Origin: Cryptosporangium minutisporangium
Lineage (GTDB): Bacteria; Actinomycetota; Actinomycetes; Mycobacteriales; Cryptosporangiaceae
Assembly: GCF_039536245.1 (NCBI RefSeq)
Contig: NZ_BAAAYN010000029.1
Span: forward strand, 52,878 to 116,877
Length of the DNA stretch: 64,000 bases
Reading direction: 5' to 3'
Below the pieces are notes generated by a model, which saw only the letters and a program-made list of their open reading frames with translations, made no database searches and was not told the origin of the DNA. Below, piece after piece: positions 1 to 8,981 of the stretch. Made by a program: the position numbers and the translations under genes. Each line of letters starts with the position of its first letter. The first letter of the stretch is position 1.

Positions 1-1007
1 GCGTCGAGCACCTGCTTCATGATCTCGGCCATGCCGTAACCCAGCACCGCGCCCGCGCTCGGGTTCTTCGTCTCGGGATAGGCCTTCGTGTACTCGGAGT
101 ACAGGTCCGGCTGGCGGTCGAACGTCGACACCGGAGCGGCCACGTACAGGTGGGACGTCAGCCAGGACGCGGTCGGCCCCTGCAGCAGGCCCGGCGCGAA
201 CACCGGGTTGCTGCCGAGGATCGGAACGTCCAGCCCCTGCGCCTGCGCGGCGGCGGCGACCGACGCGGTCTGCGCCGGCGCGACGGTCAGCACGATCGCG
301 TCCACCCCGCGCGCCTTGAGCTGGCTCACCTGGGCGCTCATGTCCTGGTCGGTGGCCTTGATCTGCGCCTCGACGACCGTCAGCTTCTTCTTCCCGGCGA
401 CGAACTTGGTGCCGGCCAAGCCAGTCTCGCCGTACTCGCCCTCGAAGTAGATATGGCCGACCGTGTCGCCCTCCTTGAGCAGCTTCTGTTTGAACATGTA
501 GTCGTAACCGTTCGCCATCTCGACGTCGTAGGTCGCTCCTGGGACCCCGGTGCCGGGAATGTCGGTGAGCGTCTCGCCCCACGCCGACGGGAAGTTCACG
601 ATCTTGTCGGCCTCGTAGTCCGACGCCAGCGCCGCGTTGATCGGCGAGCCGATCGTCTGCTGCATCGCCAGCACGTCCGACTTGATCGAGCTGTAGAGCT
701 GCACGCCCTGCTGCGGGACGTACCCGGTGTCCTGGACGTCCAGCCGGACGGTGTAGCGGTCGCAGACCTTGCGGGTCTTCCAGTACAGCGTGTTCGCGTT
801 GGTGATGTCCTTGCCGAGTGCGGCGAAGACGCCGGTGAGGTCGGTGAGCACGCCGAGCGTGATCGTGTCGCCGTCGACGCCGACGTCGGTGGCGACCGAG
901 CCGGAGCCCGAGCCGTTCCCGTCCTCGGCCTTGTTGCTGCAGCCGGTCAGCGCGACCGCGACCGCGGCTGCCACGGCGACCAGGCGGGTGAGGGTGGCGG
1001 TACTCAT
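1..1007 (-). CDS. Branched-chain amino acid type ABC transporter substrate-binding lipoprotein (3' end cut by window edge)
   Basis: Ligand-binding protein of an ABC importer of the branched-chain amino acid/amide type; it would capture the substrate outside the membrane for the permeases encoded just upstream on the same strand. The frame starts at the ATG at 1007 and runs off the window, so about 335 N-terminal residues are visible. Residues 1-22 are a signal peptide ending in the lipobox LTGC, so Cys23 should carry the lipid anchor. A Gly/Ser/Asp linker leads into the binding fold (ITLGVLTDLTG). It follows livM after 107 bases of short repeats, so it may be read from the same transcript. 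The ligand could be an amide, urea or an aromatic acid; the sequence does not settle this. Confidence 0.88.
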   Translation of the reverse strand, partial: MSTATLTRLVAVAAAVAVALTGCSNKAEDGNGSGSGSVATDVGVDGDTITLGVLTDLTGVFAALGKDITNANTLYWKTRKVCDRYTVRLDVQDTGYVPQQGVQLYSSIKSDVLAMQQTIGSPINAALASDYEADKIVNFPSAWGETLTDIPGTGVPGATYDVEMANGYDYMFKQKLLKEGDTVGHIYFEGEYGETGLAGTKFVAGKKKLTVVEAQIKATDQDMSAQVSQLKARGVDAIVLTVAPAQTASVAAAAQAQGLDVPILGSNPVFAPGLLQGPTASWLTSHLYVAAPVSTFDRQPDLYSEYTKAYPETKNPSAGAVLGYGMAEIMKQVLD

Positions 1008-1032
1008 CGGTGCCCCCTTGCACTTCGGAATT

Positions 1033-1097
1033 GGGCGACTTCGGGATTTGGCGACTTCGGGATCGAGCTACGTCGGGATCGAGCTACGTCGGGATCG
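1033..1097. repeat. Short tandem repeats between livM and the binding-protein gene
   Basis: Two adjacent copies of a 16-bp unit (GATCGAGCTACGTCGG) lie at 1061-1076 and 1077-1092, preceded by two copies of GGCGACTTCGGGAT. They fill the only sizeable gap inside the liv cluster. No hairpin or promoter stands out. They may be simple slippage products. Confidence 0.7.
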
Positions 1098-1114
1098 AAA
1101 GGAATCGGGGAGCG

Positions 1115-2299
1115 TCAGGAGTCGGCGGGGCTGGCGGAATCGGACCGGTCGGCCCGGGGCGTGCGACGGAACCGCCGGGACCGTCCGATCCGGCTGGCCA
1201 GGCCGGCGAGTCCGGACGGGTGGAACAGCACGACGAGGACGATCGCCAGGCCGTAGAGGTAGCGGGCGGCCTCACCGGCGGCCACCCCGCCGCTACCGAC
1301 GTCGGTGACGAGCGGAAGCGCGTCCGCGTAGCGCTGCAGGACCAGCGGGAGCGCGGTGACGAACACCGCGCCGAGAACGGCTCCGGGTAGCGAACCGAGC
1401 CCGCCCAGAACGATCATCGCGAGGAACTGGATCGAGACGAACAGCCCGAAGGACTCGGGCGCCACGCTGCCGATCGACAGCGCGTACATCACCCCGGCCA
1501 GCCCGCCGTACGCCGAGCTGACCAGGAAGATTTTGGCCTTGTAGCGCTGGACGTCCACGCCCATCACCGACGCCGCGACCTCGCTGTCGCGTAGCGTCCG
1601 CAGCGCCAGCCCGGGGCGGCTGCGCAGCAGGTTGCGGGCGAACAGGTAGGCGGCCACCGCGAGCAGCAGGCCGAGGTACCAGAGCCGTTCGGCCTCGCGG
1701 AACGGGACACCGAGGACCGACATCGCCGGCCGGTCGGCGAACGAGAGACCGAACAGCGAGAACTCCGGCACCGAGCGGCCGTTGAACCCACCGGTGACCG
1801 ACGTCCAACTGTTCAGCACGTGCTGGCCGATGAAGACCAGCGCCAGCGACGCCACCCCGAGGTAGATACCGCGCAGCCGCGCGGCGATCGGGCTGAACGC
1901 GAGCCCGGCGACGCCCGCCAGCAGGACACCGACCACCAGGCCGAGCAGCGGTGGCCAGCCCAGCCCGCTGAGCTCGTCGGCGCGCACGCCGGTGGGGTCG
2001 TCGGCCACGAACGTGTAGCTGATCGCGCCGACCGCGAGGAAGAACGAGTGCGCGAGCGAGAGCTGCCCGGCCGTCCCGACGAGCAGGTTCAGCCCGAGCG
2101 CGCCGACCACGGCACCGGCGATCGCGAAGCCGGTGCGCAGCCAGAACTCCTCGACGTAGAACGGGACGACGAGCAGCAGGACCACGGTGGCGCCGAGCAC
2201 GAGCAGCCGCAGCGGACGTCGGGCGGGGCGCGTCGGCGGCCCGGCGGGGCGGTCGGGCGCTGCGGCCGGGGGCTCGGCGACGCGGGCGGACTCAGACAC
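1115..2299 (-). CDS. livM: Branched-chain amino acid ABC transporter permease, LivM type
   Basis: Inner-membrane permease forming half of the translocation channel with the LivH-type protein. The 394-residue product is highly hydrophobic with about ten predicted membrane segments; the family segment AGQLSLAHSFFLAVGAI and the EAA-like loop near GLRTLRDSEVAASVMG are characteristic of LivM. The start is a GTG at 2299 that overlaps the end of livH by 8 bases, implying translational coupling. The C-terminal tail (about the last 30 residues) is Arg/Ser-rich and cytoplasmic. Substrate is inferred from family only. Confidence 0.92.
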   Translation of the reverse strand: MSESARVAEPPAAAPDRPAGPPTRPARRPLRLLVLGATVVLLLVVPFYVEEFWLRTGFAIAGAVVGALGLNLLVGTAGQLSLAHSFFLAVGAISYTFVADDPTGVRADELSGLGWPPLLGLVVGVLLAGVAGLAFSPIAARLRGIYLGVASLALVFIGQHVLNSWTSVTGGFNGRSVPEFSLFGLSFADRPAMSVLGVPFREAERLWYLGLLLAVAAYLFARNLLRSRPGLALRTLRDSEVAASVMGVDVQRYKAKIFLVSSAYGGLAGVMYALSIGSVAPESFGLFVSIQFLAMIVLGGLGSLPGAVLGAVFVTALPLVLQRYADALPLVTDVGSGGVAAGEAARYLYGLAIVLVVLFHPSGLAGLASRIGRSRRFRRTPRADRSDSASPADS

Positions 2300-3182
2300 G
2301 GGTCAGTTCCTTCGTGCCGAACAGCCCGGATGGGCGCACCAGCAGGACGACGATCATCACGAGGTACGGCACGACCGGCCCGAAGCCCCGCCCCAGGAAC
2401 AGCAGCTGATCCTGGTACCCCGCGGCCAGCGCCTCGGCGACGCCGATGAGCAGGCCACCCACGAGCGCGCCACCGGTGGAGTCCAGCCCACCGAGGATCG
2501 CGGCCGGCAGCGCACCGAGCGCAACCGTGTACACCGCCGGGCTGACCCCCGGCGTCGGCGCTCCGACCAGGAACAGCGCCGCCACGGCCGCCAGCACTCC
2601 GGCGATCAGCCACGCGATCGCCGAGACGCGCCCCTGCCGGATGCCCATCAGCGCGGCCGCCTCGCCGTCCTCGGCCGCCGCGCGCATCGCCACCCCCCAG
2701 TTGGAGTACTTGAACGCGGCGAAGAACAGGCCGATCAGGACGGCGGCGGCGCCGATCGCGAGGGCGCGGTTGGTACTGATGCCGACGTCGCCCAGCCGGA
2801 ACACGTCCCCGCCCCACGGGTGCGGCACGTTGAGGATGTCCGAGCCGATCCGCCGCGTCATGTCGGTGAGCAGGATGATGTCGACGCCGATCGTGACCAC
2901 GGCCAGGCTGATGTCCGGCGCGCCGCGCAGCCGGTTGATCACCAGCCGTTCGATGAGCAGCGACACCGCGGCGGTGAGCACGATGCCGGCCAGCGCTCCG
3001 AGCCAGAAGCCCCACGGTTCGGCGAACCGGACGATCGCGTACGCGCCGACCAGCAGCAGCGATCCGTGGGTGAAGCTGACGACGCCGCTGGCCTTGAAGA
3101 TCACCACGAAACCGAGCGCGATGAGCGCGTACATGGCGCCCAGCGAGACACCGTTGAGCAGGAGCGAGAGGAACTGGCTCAC
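2292..3182 (-). CDS. livH: Branched-chain amino acid ABC transporter permease, LivH type
   Basis: Second inner-membrane permease of the importer, 296 residues, about eight membrane segments. It opens with the typical LivH sequence LNGVSLGAMYALIALG and ends with LLVRPSGLFGTKE, a hallmark of this family's last helix. It starts with GTG at 3182, sharing a GTGA overlap with the stop codon of livG, and its 3' end overlaps livM. The tight packing of F, G, H and M indicates one transcript running leftwards. Confidence 0.93.
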   Translation of the reverse strand: MSQFLSLLLNGVSLGAMYALIALGFVVIFKASGVVSFTHGSLLLVGAYAIVRFAEPWGFWLGALAGIVLTAAVSLLIERLVINRLRGAPDISLAVVTIGVDIILLTDMTRRIGSDILNVPHPWGGDVFRLGDVGISTNRALAIGAAAVLIGLFFAAFKYSNWGVAMRAAAEDGEAAALMGIRQGRVSAIAWLIAGVLAAVAALFLVGAPTPGVSPAVYTVALGALPAAILGGLDSTGGALVGGLLIGVAEALAAGYQDQLLFLGRGFGPVVPYLVMIVVLLVRPSGLFGTKELTRV

Positions 3183-4035
3183 GGGCGCTCCCGGGGGGTT
3201 GGTTCGGTGTCCGACGACGCGGCCCGCGCGGCGGCGTCGGCGGGGAGCACGTCGTTCCCCGACCCGAGGTAGGCGCGGATCACCTCGGGGTCGGACTGGA
3301 TCTCCGCCGGGCTGCCGTCGGCGATCCGCCGTCCGAAGTCGAGCACCGTGACCCGGTCGGCCAGCGCCATGACCAGGCTCATGTCGTGTTCGACGAGCAC
3401 GATCGAGATGCCGAGCGCGGTACGGATCGCGCCGATCGTCCCGGCCATTCGCGCGGTCTCGTCGGCGTTCATGCCGGCCACCGGCTCGTCCAGCAGCAGG
3501 ATCCGCGGTTCGGCGCAGAGTGCGCGTGCCGCCTCCACCCGCTTCTGGTCGCCGTAGGAGAGCGCGCCGACCGGCAGGTGCAGCTTGTCGCCGAGTTCGA
3601 GGAAGTCGGCGATCTCGGCGACCCGGGCGGCGTGCCGCCGGTGCTCCCGGGTGGCCTGCGGCAGCCGTAGGCCCGCCGCGAGGAAACCGGCGCGGGTGAG
3701 GTGGTGGCGGCCGAGGAGGAGGTTGTCGGCGACCGACTCGCGCGCCGAGAGCGCGATGTTCTGGAACGTGCGCGCCACGCCGACGTCGGCGATCTGGAAC
3801 GGACGCATGCGGTCCAGCCGCGCCGGACCGAACCGCACCTGCCCGCCCGCGGCCCGGTACACACCGGAGAGCACGTTGAACAGCGTCGACTTGCCGGCGC
3901 CGTTCGGGCCGATCACCGCGTGGATCGACCCCGGCGCGACCGTGAACGAGACGTCCGCGAGCGCCGCCAGCGCCCCGAACTGCACGCTGACGTCGTCCAC
4001 TTCCAGTGCCGGGATGTCCTCCCGGACCGGGGCGC

Positions 4036-4039
<4 letters not shown>
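3179..4039 (-). CDS. livG: Branched-chain amino acid ABC transporter ATP-binding protein, LivG type
   Basis: One of the two cytoplasmic ATPases that power the importer. Walker A is GPNGAGKS, the signature region reads LSYGDQKRVEAARAL and Walker B is ILLLDEPVAGM; the C-terminal LivG extension (GSPAEIQSDPEVIRAYLG) is present. I place the start at the ATG at 4039 (MSAPVRED) because it forms an ATGA overlap with the stop of livF; an in-frame ATG three codons upstream at 4048 is possible but less likely. The product is 286 residues, normal for LivG. Confidence 0.92.
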
Positions 4040-4821
<782 letters not shown>

Positions 4822-4939
4822 TGTTTGGTCCTCCCTGCGTGGGGGCCGGGGGAGTGGCCACAGTGTGTGCGGATGCGATCGGGTGGATCGGTGAAGACGG
4901 GGCGATCGGTGTCCAGAGCACTGTTTGTGTCGGGTCGCG

Positions 4940-5013
4940 GTGTGCACGCTGCACACCCCGTCGCGCGGCTCCCGCCGAGCCCGCCGCGGCCCGGAATTGT
5001 GCACGCTGCACAC
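4940..5013. promoter_or_regulatory. Two identical palindromic operators between livF and the PucR-type regulator
   Basis: The 15-mer TGTGCACGCTGCACA occurs at 4941-4955 and again at 4998-5012, 57 bp apart. Each has perfect 6-bp arms (TGTGCA/TGCACA) around CGC, and both are flanked by a further C. An exact repeated palindrome in a divergent promoter region is strong evidence for a regulator-binding site. The adjacent PucR-type protein is the obvious candidate; this assignment is inference. Confidence 0.7.
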
Positions 5014-5099
5014 TCCGGAGGCCTGCTGTCCGGAACGCGTGCACCGGACCGGCGGTGGATGCTGCCGATCGCCGGCGGGAGTCTCTACGCTCCGCCGAT

Positions 5100-6371
5100 A
5101 TGTCAGCGGTACCGGTCGGGCCGAGCGTCCACGTGCTCGCCGCCCGGCTCCGTGCACACCACCTCCCGGCCCTGACCGCCGAGGTGTTCCGCCATGTCGT
5201 CCAGGTGCGCCCGGAGTCCCTGACCGACGGGTCGCTGAACCCGGGCGAACTGCGGTCGGTCTGCGCGGTCAGTCTCGACCAGATGCTCGGTGAGCTGGCC
5301 GACGGCGGTGCCACGGCGGCGCCGTCGCTCCGCGAGACCGGACGGCGGCGCGCGCAGGACGGTGCGCCGATGGAGTGGCTGCTCCACGGCTACCGGCTGT
5401 GCGCCCGGGCGATCTGGCAGGCGCTGGTCGACGAGGCGACCCGCAGCGGGGACGAGGGCGTTCGCCGTCTGCTCGCCGAAGCGGTCGTCGTGTGGGACGC
5501 GCTGGACCGCGTCTCGACCGCCGTTGCCACCGCGTACCGGGAGGAGCAGAGCCGCCTGCAGCGCACCACCCGGCTGCGCCGGGAGACCGTGCTCTCCGGG
5601 CTGCTGGAGCGACCGCCGCTGACGGCGTCGGCGGTCGCCGAGGCCAGCGACGTGCTCGGCATCCCGGTGCGCGGGCCCCGGCTGGTCGTCACGGTCGCGG
5701 TCGCCCCACCGCCGGAGGACGGGTCGCCGGGGGACGGGTCGCCGGGGGACGGGTCGCCGGGCCAGGATCCGCCCGACACCGGTCCGACGCTGGAGGGGGT
5801 GCTGCGCGGGGCCGGGTTCCCGTCGGTCTGGGTCTGCCACGGTGTGCGCGAGTCCGCGCTGGTGGCCCTGGGCGGTCCGGACGAGGAGGCGGACGTCGTC
5901 ACGCTGCTGGCCGACCGCGTGCCCGGCCCGGCGGTCGTCTCCCCGCTGATCGACGGGTTCGACGACGTCGCGCCCGCTCACCGCATGACGGTGCTCACGC
6001 TGCGGACGCTGCCCACTGGCTACCGGGGCACCGTGCGGGTCACCGACCGGCTGCCGCACGCGCTGGTGGCGGCGGCGCCGGACGTCGCGGCCGTGCTCGT
6101 CCGGCACACGCTCGGCGGGTTGTCCACGTTGCGTCCGGCGGAGTGGGAGGCCTACGTCGAGACGCTGGAGGCGCTGGTGGAGGCGGACGGCTCGGTGTCG
6201 GCGGCGGCCCGGAGGCTGGGCTGCCACCGCAACACCGTCCAGAAGCGCCTGCACCGGATCGAGGTGCTGACCGGCCGTCCGCTCACGACGCTGCGGGGGA
6301 TGGTCGAGCTGACCCTCGCCCTGCCCGCCGTGCGGCTGGACGGGGACCGGTCCGCCCGGCCCCCCGGATGA
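5100..6371 (+). CDS. PucR/CdaR-type helix-turn-helix transcriptional regulator
   Basis: Cytoplasmic DNA-binding regulator, probably of the divergent liv importer. The C-terminal 65 residues carry the PucR C-terminal HTH: LEALVEADGSVSAAARRLG followed by CHRNTVQKRLHRIE. The N-terminal half (about 1-150) is an RsbR/GGDEF-like helical sensor segment, the middle a degenerate GGDEF-like domain. The frame is open from 4839, but the ATG at 5100 (MSAVPVGPSV) starts the conserved part and leaves the operator region non-coding; product 423 residues. The repeat GDGSPGDGSPG around residues 205-218 comes from a short in-frame tandem repeat. The regulator's own ligand is unknown. Confidence 0.85.
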   Translation: MSAVPVGPSVHVLAARLRAHHLPALTAEVFRHVVQVRPESLTDGSLNPGELRSVCAVSLDQMLGELADGGATAAPSLRETGRRRAQDGAPMEWLLHGYRLCARAIWQALVDEATRSGDEGVRRLLAEAVVVWDALDRVSTAVATAYREEQSRLQRTTRLRRETVLSGLLERPPLTASAVAEASDVLGIPVRGPRLVVTVAVAPPPEDGSPGDGSPGDGSPGQDPPDTGPTLEGVLRGAGFPSVWVCHGVRESALVALGGPDEEADVVTLLADRVPGPAVVSPLIDGFDDVAPAHRMTVLTLRTLPTGYRGTVRVTDRLPHALVAAAPDVAAVLVRHTLGGLSTLRPAEWEAYVETLEALVEADGSVSAAARRLGCHRNTVQKRLHRIEVLTGRPLTTLRGMVELTLALPAVRLDGDRSARPPG

Positions 6372-6567
6372 CGCCCCGTCGTCCTCGTGGCGGGGTGGCG
6401 CTGTGGCCGGACTGTGCTCTTCTCAAGGGCTCCACAGTGGCGTGAACCGCGCATGAGAGCCGCCGAAATGGGCGGGTACGGGTTGGATCGGGCAGGTAGT
6501 GTCGGGGCGCCGGCGTCACCGCCTCCGCACCGCGGACCGCGCCGGCCGAATCCGAGGTGATCGGATC

Positions 6568-7314
6568 ATGGGCAAATACGACCCGCTGCGCCGGCACCTG
6601 GCCGCAGTGCCCGACGACCGGCGGGAAATCGGTCTGTCGTTGCGGGAAGTGGAGAGCCTGGTCGGGACGCTTCCACCGTCGGCGCGAGGCTACCGGGCCT
6701 GGTGGGGCAATCATGGCTCGTCGCCCCAGGCGGCGGCGTGGCTGGAGGCGGGGTTCGTCGTCGAAGGGGTCGATCTGAGCGGGGAGCGAGTGTCGTTCGT
6801 CCGGCCCGGGGTCGGGTACCGGCCGCTGGCGCGCGGCGACCGGCCGTCGACCGCCACCGGGGACGTGGACCACTCGGAGGCGACCGTGCAGTCGCACCTC
6901 GTCGCCCACCTGGTCCGGACCGGCTGGCGGATCGAGCGGGTCGCCGACACCGCCGCGCGCGAGCAGGGCATCGACGTCGTCGCCCGCCGGGGCGCCTGTA
7001 TCCGGGCGATCGAGGTGAAGGGTTACCCGAGCCGGTCCTACGCCGACGCTCGCCGAGCCGGCGAGCGCAAACCGACCGGCCCGAGCACCCAGGCCCGGCA
7101 CTGGTACGCGGCCGCGCTACTGCAGGCCGTGCTGGTCCGCGACGCGCACCCCGGCTACCGGGTGGGCATCGCGCTCCCGGACGTCCCGACCTACCGCTCA
7201 CTGTTCGCGCGCAGCCATCGGAGCCTCGACGACCTGGCGATCGCGATGTACTTCGTGAGCGCGACCGGCCACGTCACCGCGACCGAGTCCAGCCCGGGCG
7301 GCGAGTGCGGCTAG
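6568..7314 (+). CDS. DUF7662-like domain fused to a PD-(D/E)XK nuclease-like domain
   Basis: A 248-residue protein with two parts. Residues 1-75 (MGKYDPLRRHLAAVPDD; YRAWWGN; AAAWLEAGF) match the small DUF7662 module that often stands alone. From about residue 105 a second domain reads HLVAHLVRTGWRIERV, EQGIDVVARRG and RAIEVKGYPS: a helix, then an Asp, then Glu-X-Lys, the layout of PD-(D/E)XK nucleases such as Mrr-like endonucleases. The start is the ATG at 6568, where the DUF7662 sequence begins; an upstream in-frame GTG at 6499 adds only low-complexity Arg-rich sequence. Nothing next to it looks like a methylase or other defence gene. Role unknown; DNA processing or defence is inference. Confidence 0.7.
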   Translation: MGKYDPLRRHLAAVPDDRREIGLSLREVESLVGTLPPSARGYRAWWGNHGSSPQAAAWLEAGFVVEGVDLSGERVSFVRPGVGYRPLARGDRPSTATGDVDHSEATVQSHLVAHLVRTGWRIERVADTAAREQGIDVVARRGACIRAIEVKGYPSRSYADARRAGERKPTGPSTQARHWYAAALLQAVLVRDAHPGYRVGIALPDVPTYRSLFARSHRSLDDLAIAMYFVSATGHVTATESSPGGECG

Positions 7315-7403
7315 GCCGCGCCCAACCGCACCCAACCGCGCCCGGCCGCGCCCAACCGCGCCCGGCCGCGCCCAACCGCGCCCAACCGCGCCCGGCCGCG
7401 CCC
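7315..7403. repeat. 10-bp tandem repeat array after the DUF7662 gene
   Basis: Eight consecutive 10-mers from 7321 to 7400 alternate CCCAACCGCG (one copy ends in A) and CCCGGCCGCG. The array starts directly after the stop codon of the preceding gene and ends next to the acyl-CoA synthetase relic. There are no spacers, so it is not a CRISPR array. Confidence 0.9.
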
Positions 7404-7408
7404 ACCCG

Positions 7409-7522
7409 TCACGGCTCGGCGCGCTCGGCCTCGACCAGCACGCGGCGCAGCAGCTTGCCGAACGGCGATCGCGGGACGCGGATGCGTCGTAGATCCCCGC
7501 GATCGGCCGACGACCCGCGCGG
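7409..7522 (-). pseudogene. Relic of an acyl-CoA synthetase (AMP-binding enzyme) C-terminus
   Basis: Reading leftwards, 37 codons without a start encode DLRRIRVPRSPFGKLLRRVL followed by VEAERAEP and a TGA at 7411-7409. The segment (V/I)PRSPFGKLLRR is the C-terminal signature of long-chain acyl-CoA and other AMP-forming ligases, including the catalytic Lys of the GK motif. The frame is closed upstream by the stop codon of the DoxX-like gene at 7523-7525, so the rest of a roughly 500-residue enzyme is gone. The tandem repeat beside it suggests deletion by slippage or recombination. Confidence 0.6.
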
Positions 7523-7918
7523 CTAGGACTTCGTCGCGGCGCGCGCCCAGGCGACCAGGGCGGGCTGACCGAGCAGACGCAACGCACGCTTGCGGTCGCT
7601 GTCGAGCCCGAACCCGTCCTTGCGCTCGACCAGTTGGGCGACGTTGCCCGGGAACACCGCGACGAAGAACCCCGCGACGAGCGTGCCGAGCCGTCGGCGC
7701 GCAGGCTGGCGCCAAGTGGTGAGCAGTGACGCGCCGAGCGCGATCTCGACCACGCCCGAGCCGAGGACGACCGTGTCCGGGTCGACCGGCATCCAGCTCG
7801 GCACCTGGGCCTGGAACTCCTCGCGCAGCGTGGTCAGGTGGCCGACGCCGGCGCCGACCAGGACGGCGCCGAGCGCGACCTGACCGGCAGCGCGCAGCGC
7901 GCGGGTGGGGCTGGTCAC
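7523..7918 (-). CDS. DoxX-like small membrane protein
   Basis: A 131-residue protein with about four membrane segments of the DoxX/DoxD superfamily: GQVALGAVLVGAGVGHL, a conserved short loop, VVEIALGASLL, and RRLGTLVAGFFVAVFPGNVAQL. The last motif (FPGNVAQ) is typical of the DoxX subfamily seen near redox genes. I use the GTG at 7918, which has GGAGA upstream; the open frame continues to 8110 but only through tandem repeats. The relic of a ligase gene abuts its stop codon. Substrate and partner are unknown. Confidence 0.72.
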   Translation of the reverse strand: MTSPTRALRAAGQVALGAVLVGAGVGHLTTLREEFQAQVPSWMPVDPDTVVLGSGVVEIALGASLLTTWRQPARRRLGTLVAGFFVAVFPGNVAQLVERKDGFGLDSDRKRALRLLGQPALVAWARAATKS

Positions 7919-7980
7919 CGGGCTCTCCGTTCGTCGATCTGGGACGGACGCCCGCAACGTATCCCGTCGGCGCCCCCTCC

Positions 7981-8030
7981 GCCCGACGGAGCCCGACGGA
8001 GCCCGACGGAGCCCGACGGAGCCCGACGGA
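7981..8030. repeat. Five perfect copies of a 10-bp tandem repeat
   Basis: GCCCGACGGA is repeated five times without mismatch between the aldo/keto reductase stop codon (8046) and the DoxX-like start (7918). It lies in the leader region of the DoxX-like gene. Perfect identity implies recent expansion by slippage. Confidence 0.92.
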
Positions 8031-8045
8031 GCAGAGCCGGGTCCG

Positions 8046-8981
8046 TCAGCGCCAGGCCCGGGCCGATCGGGTCGCCCAGTACTCCGCGGGCGCCTCGGCC
8101 AGCTCCCCAAGCCGGGCCAGCACGTCCGGCGGCAGCGCCACCGCCGCGGCGCGCAGGTTCCGCGCGATCTGGTCGACCGTCACCGCGCCGGTCAACACCC
8201 GGGCAGCCCACGGCTGGGCCAGCGCCGCGGCCATCGCGAACTCGTCCAGTCCGAGGCCGAGCCGCTCCGCGATCGCGGCCGCGGGTCCGGCGCCCTCCAC
8301 CTCGGAGAGTCGTCCGTTCGCGAGGCACTCCTTGACCACGACGTCGACGCCGGTCGCCGCGGCGTCGGCGAGCGCGGGCCCTACCGAGGGCTCCAGGAGG
8401 TTCCACGTCGACTGGACGACGGAGAACAGCGGCGCCCCGTCCACCACGACGCCGAGCGCGCGGCGCACGGTGTCGGCCTGTGCCGGGCCGGACGTCGACA
8501 GGCCGATTCGGACACCCCGCTCCCGCAGCTGCCCGAGCTCGTCGAGCAGCGAAGAGTCGTCGAGCGCCGGGCTGTCGGGCGTCACCGAGTGGATCTGATA
8601 GATCGCGACGGCGTCGCCGAGCAGCGCCTGGGTCTCCGCCCACTGCCGGCGGAACGCCGCGGGGGAGTGGTCCTTCACCTCGTGGACGTCGCGGTCCGTG
8701 CGCCACTCTCCGACGTACGTGTAGCCCCACTTGGAGGCGACCACCAGATCGTCGACGTCCGGCCGGGAGCTCAGCCACGCGGCGAGGAACTCCTCGGCCC
8801 GCCCGTACGAGCGGGCGGCGTCGACGTAGCGCACGCCGCCCGCGTAGGCGGCGTCCAGCACCGCGGCGGTGCGGGCGCGCATCGCGTCCACCGACCGGTC
8901 GTCGCCGAGGTCGTCGGCGCGGCCGGCGGTCAGGTAAGCGGGCCGCCCGAGGGCGGCCAATCCGAGCCCGAGGCGGGTCAT
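8046..8981 (-). CDS. Aldo/keto reductase
   Basis: NAD(P)H-dependent oxidoreductase of the aldo/keto reductase fold, 311 residues. The catalytic tetrad can be followed: Asp and Tyr in VRYVDAARSYGRAEE, Lys in VVASKWGYTY and His in YQIHSV. The nucleotide-binding segment near the C-terminus (RVLTGAVTVDQIARNL) fits the family. The ATG at 8981 overlaps the stop of the upstream MBL hydrolase gene as ATGA, so the two are co-translated. The much longer open frame upstream is antisense shadow. The carbonyl substrate is unknown. Confidence 0.9.
   Translation of the reverse strand: MTRLGLGLAALGRPAYLTAGRADDLGDDRSVDAMRARTAAVLDAAYAGGVRYVDAARSYGRAEEFLAAWLSSRPDVDDLVVASKWGYTYVGEWRTDRDVHEVKDHSPAAFRRQWAETQALLGDAVAIYQIHSVTPDSPALDDSSLLDELGQLRERGVRIGLSTSGPAQADTVRRALGVVVDGAPLFSVVQSTWNLLEPSVGPALADAAATGVDVVVKECLANGRLSEVEGAGPAAAIAERLGLGLDEFAMAAALAQPWAARVLTGAVTVDQIARNLRAAAVALPPDVLARLGELAEAPAEYWATRSARAWR

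Noticed and set aside
4822..5157. 112-codon upstream extension of livF
   Set aside because: Contains the operator palindromes and no ABC-domain sequence; the GTG at 4821 has a good ribosome site and the family start.
7315..8030. CRISPR-like repeats
   Set aside because: The 10-bp units are contiguous without spacers and there are no cas genes.
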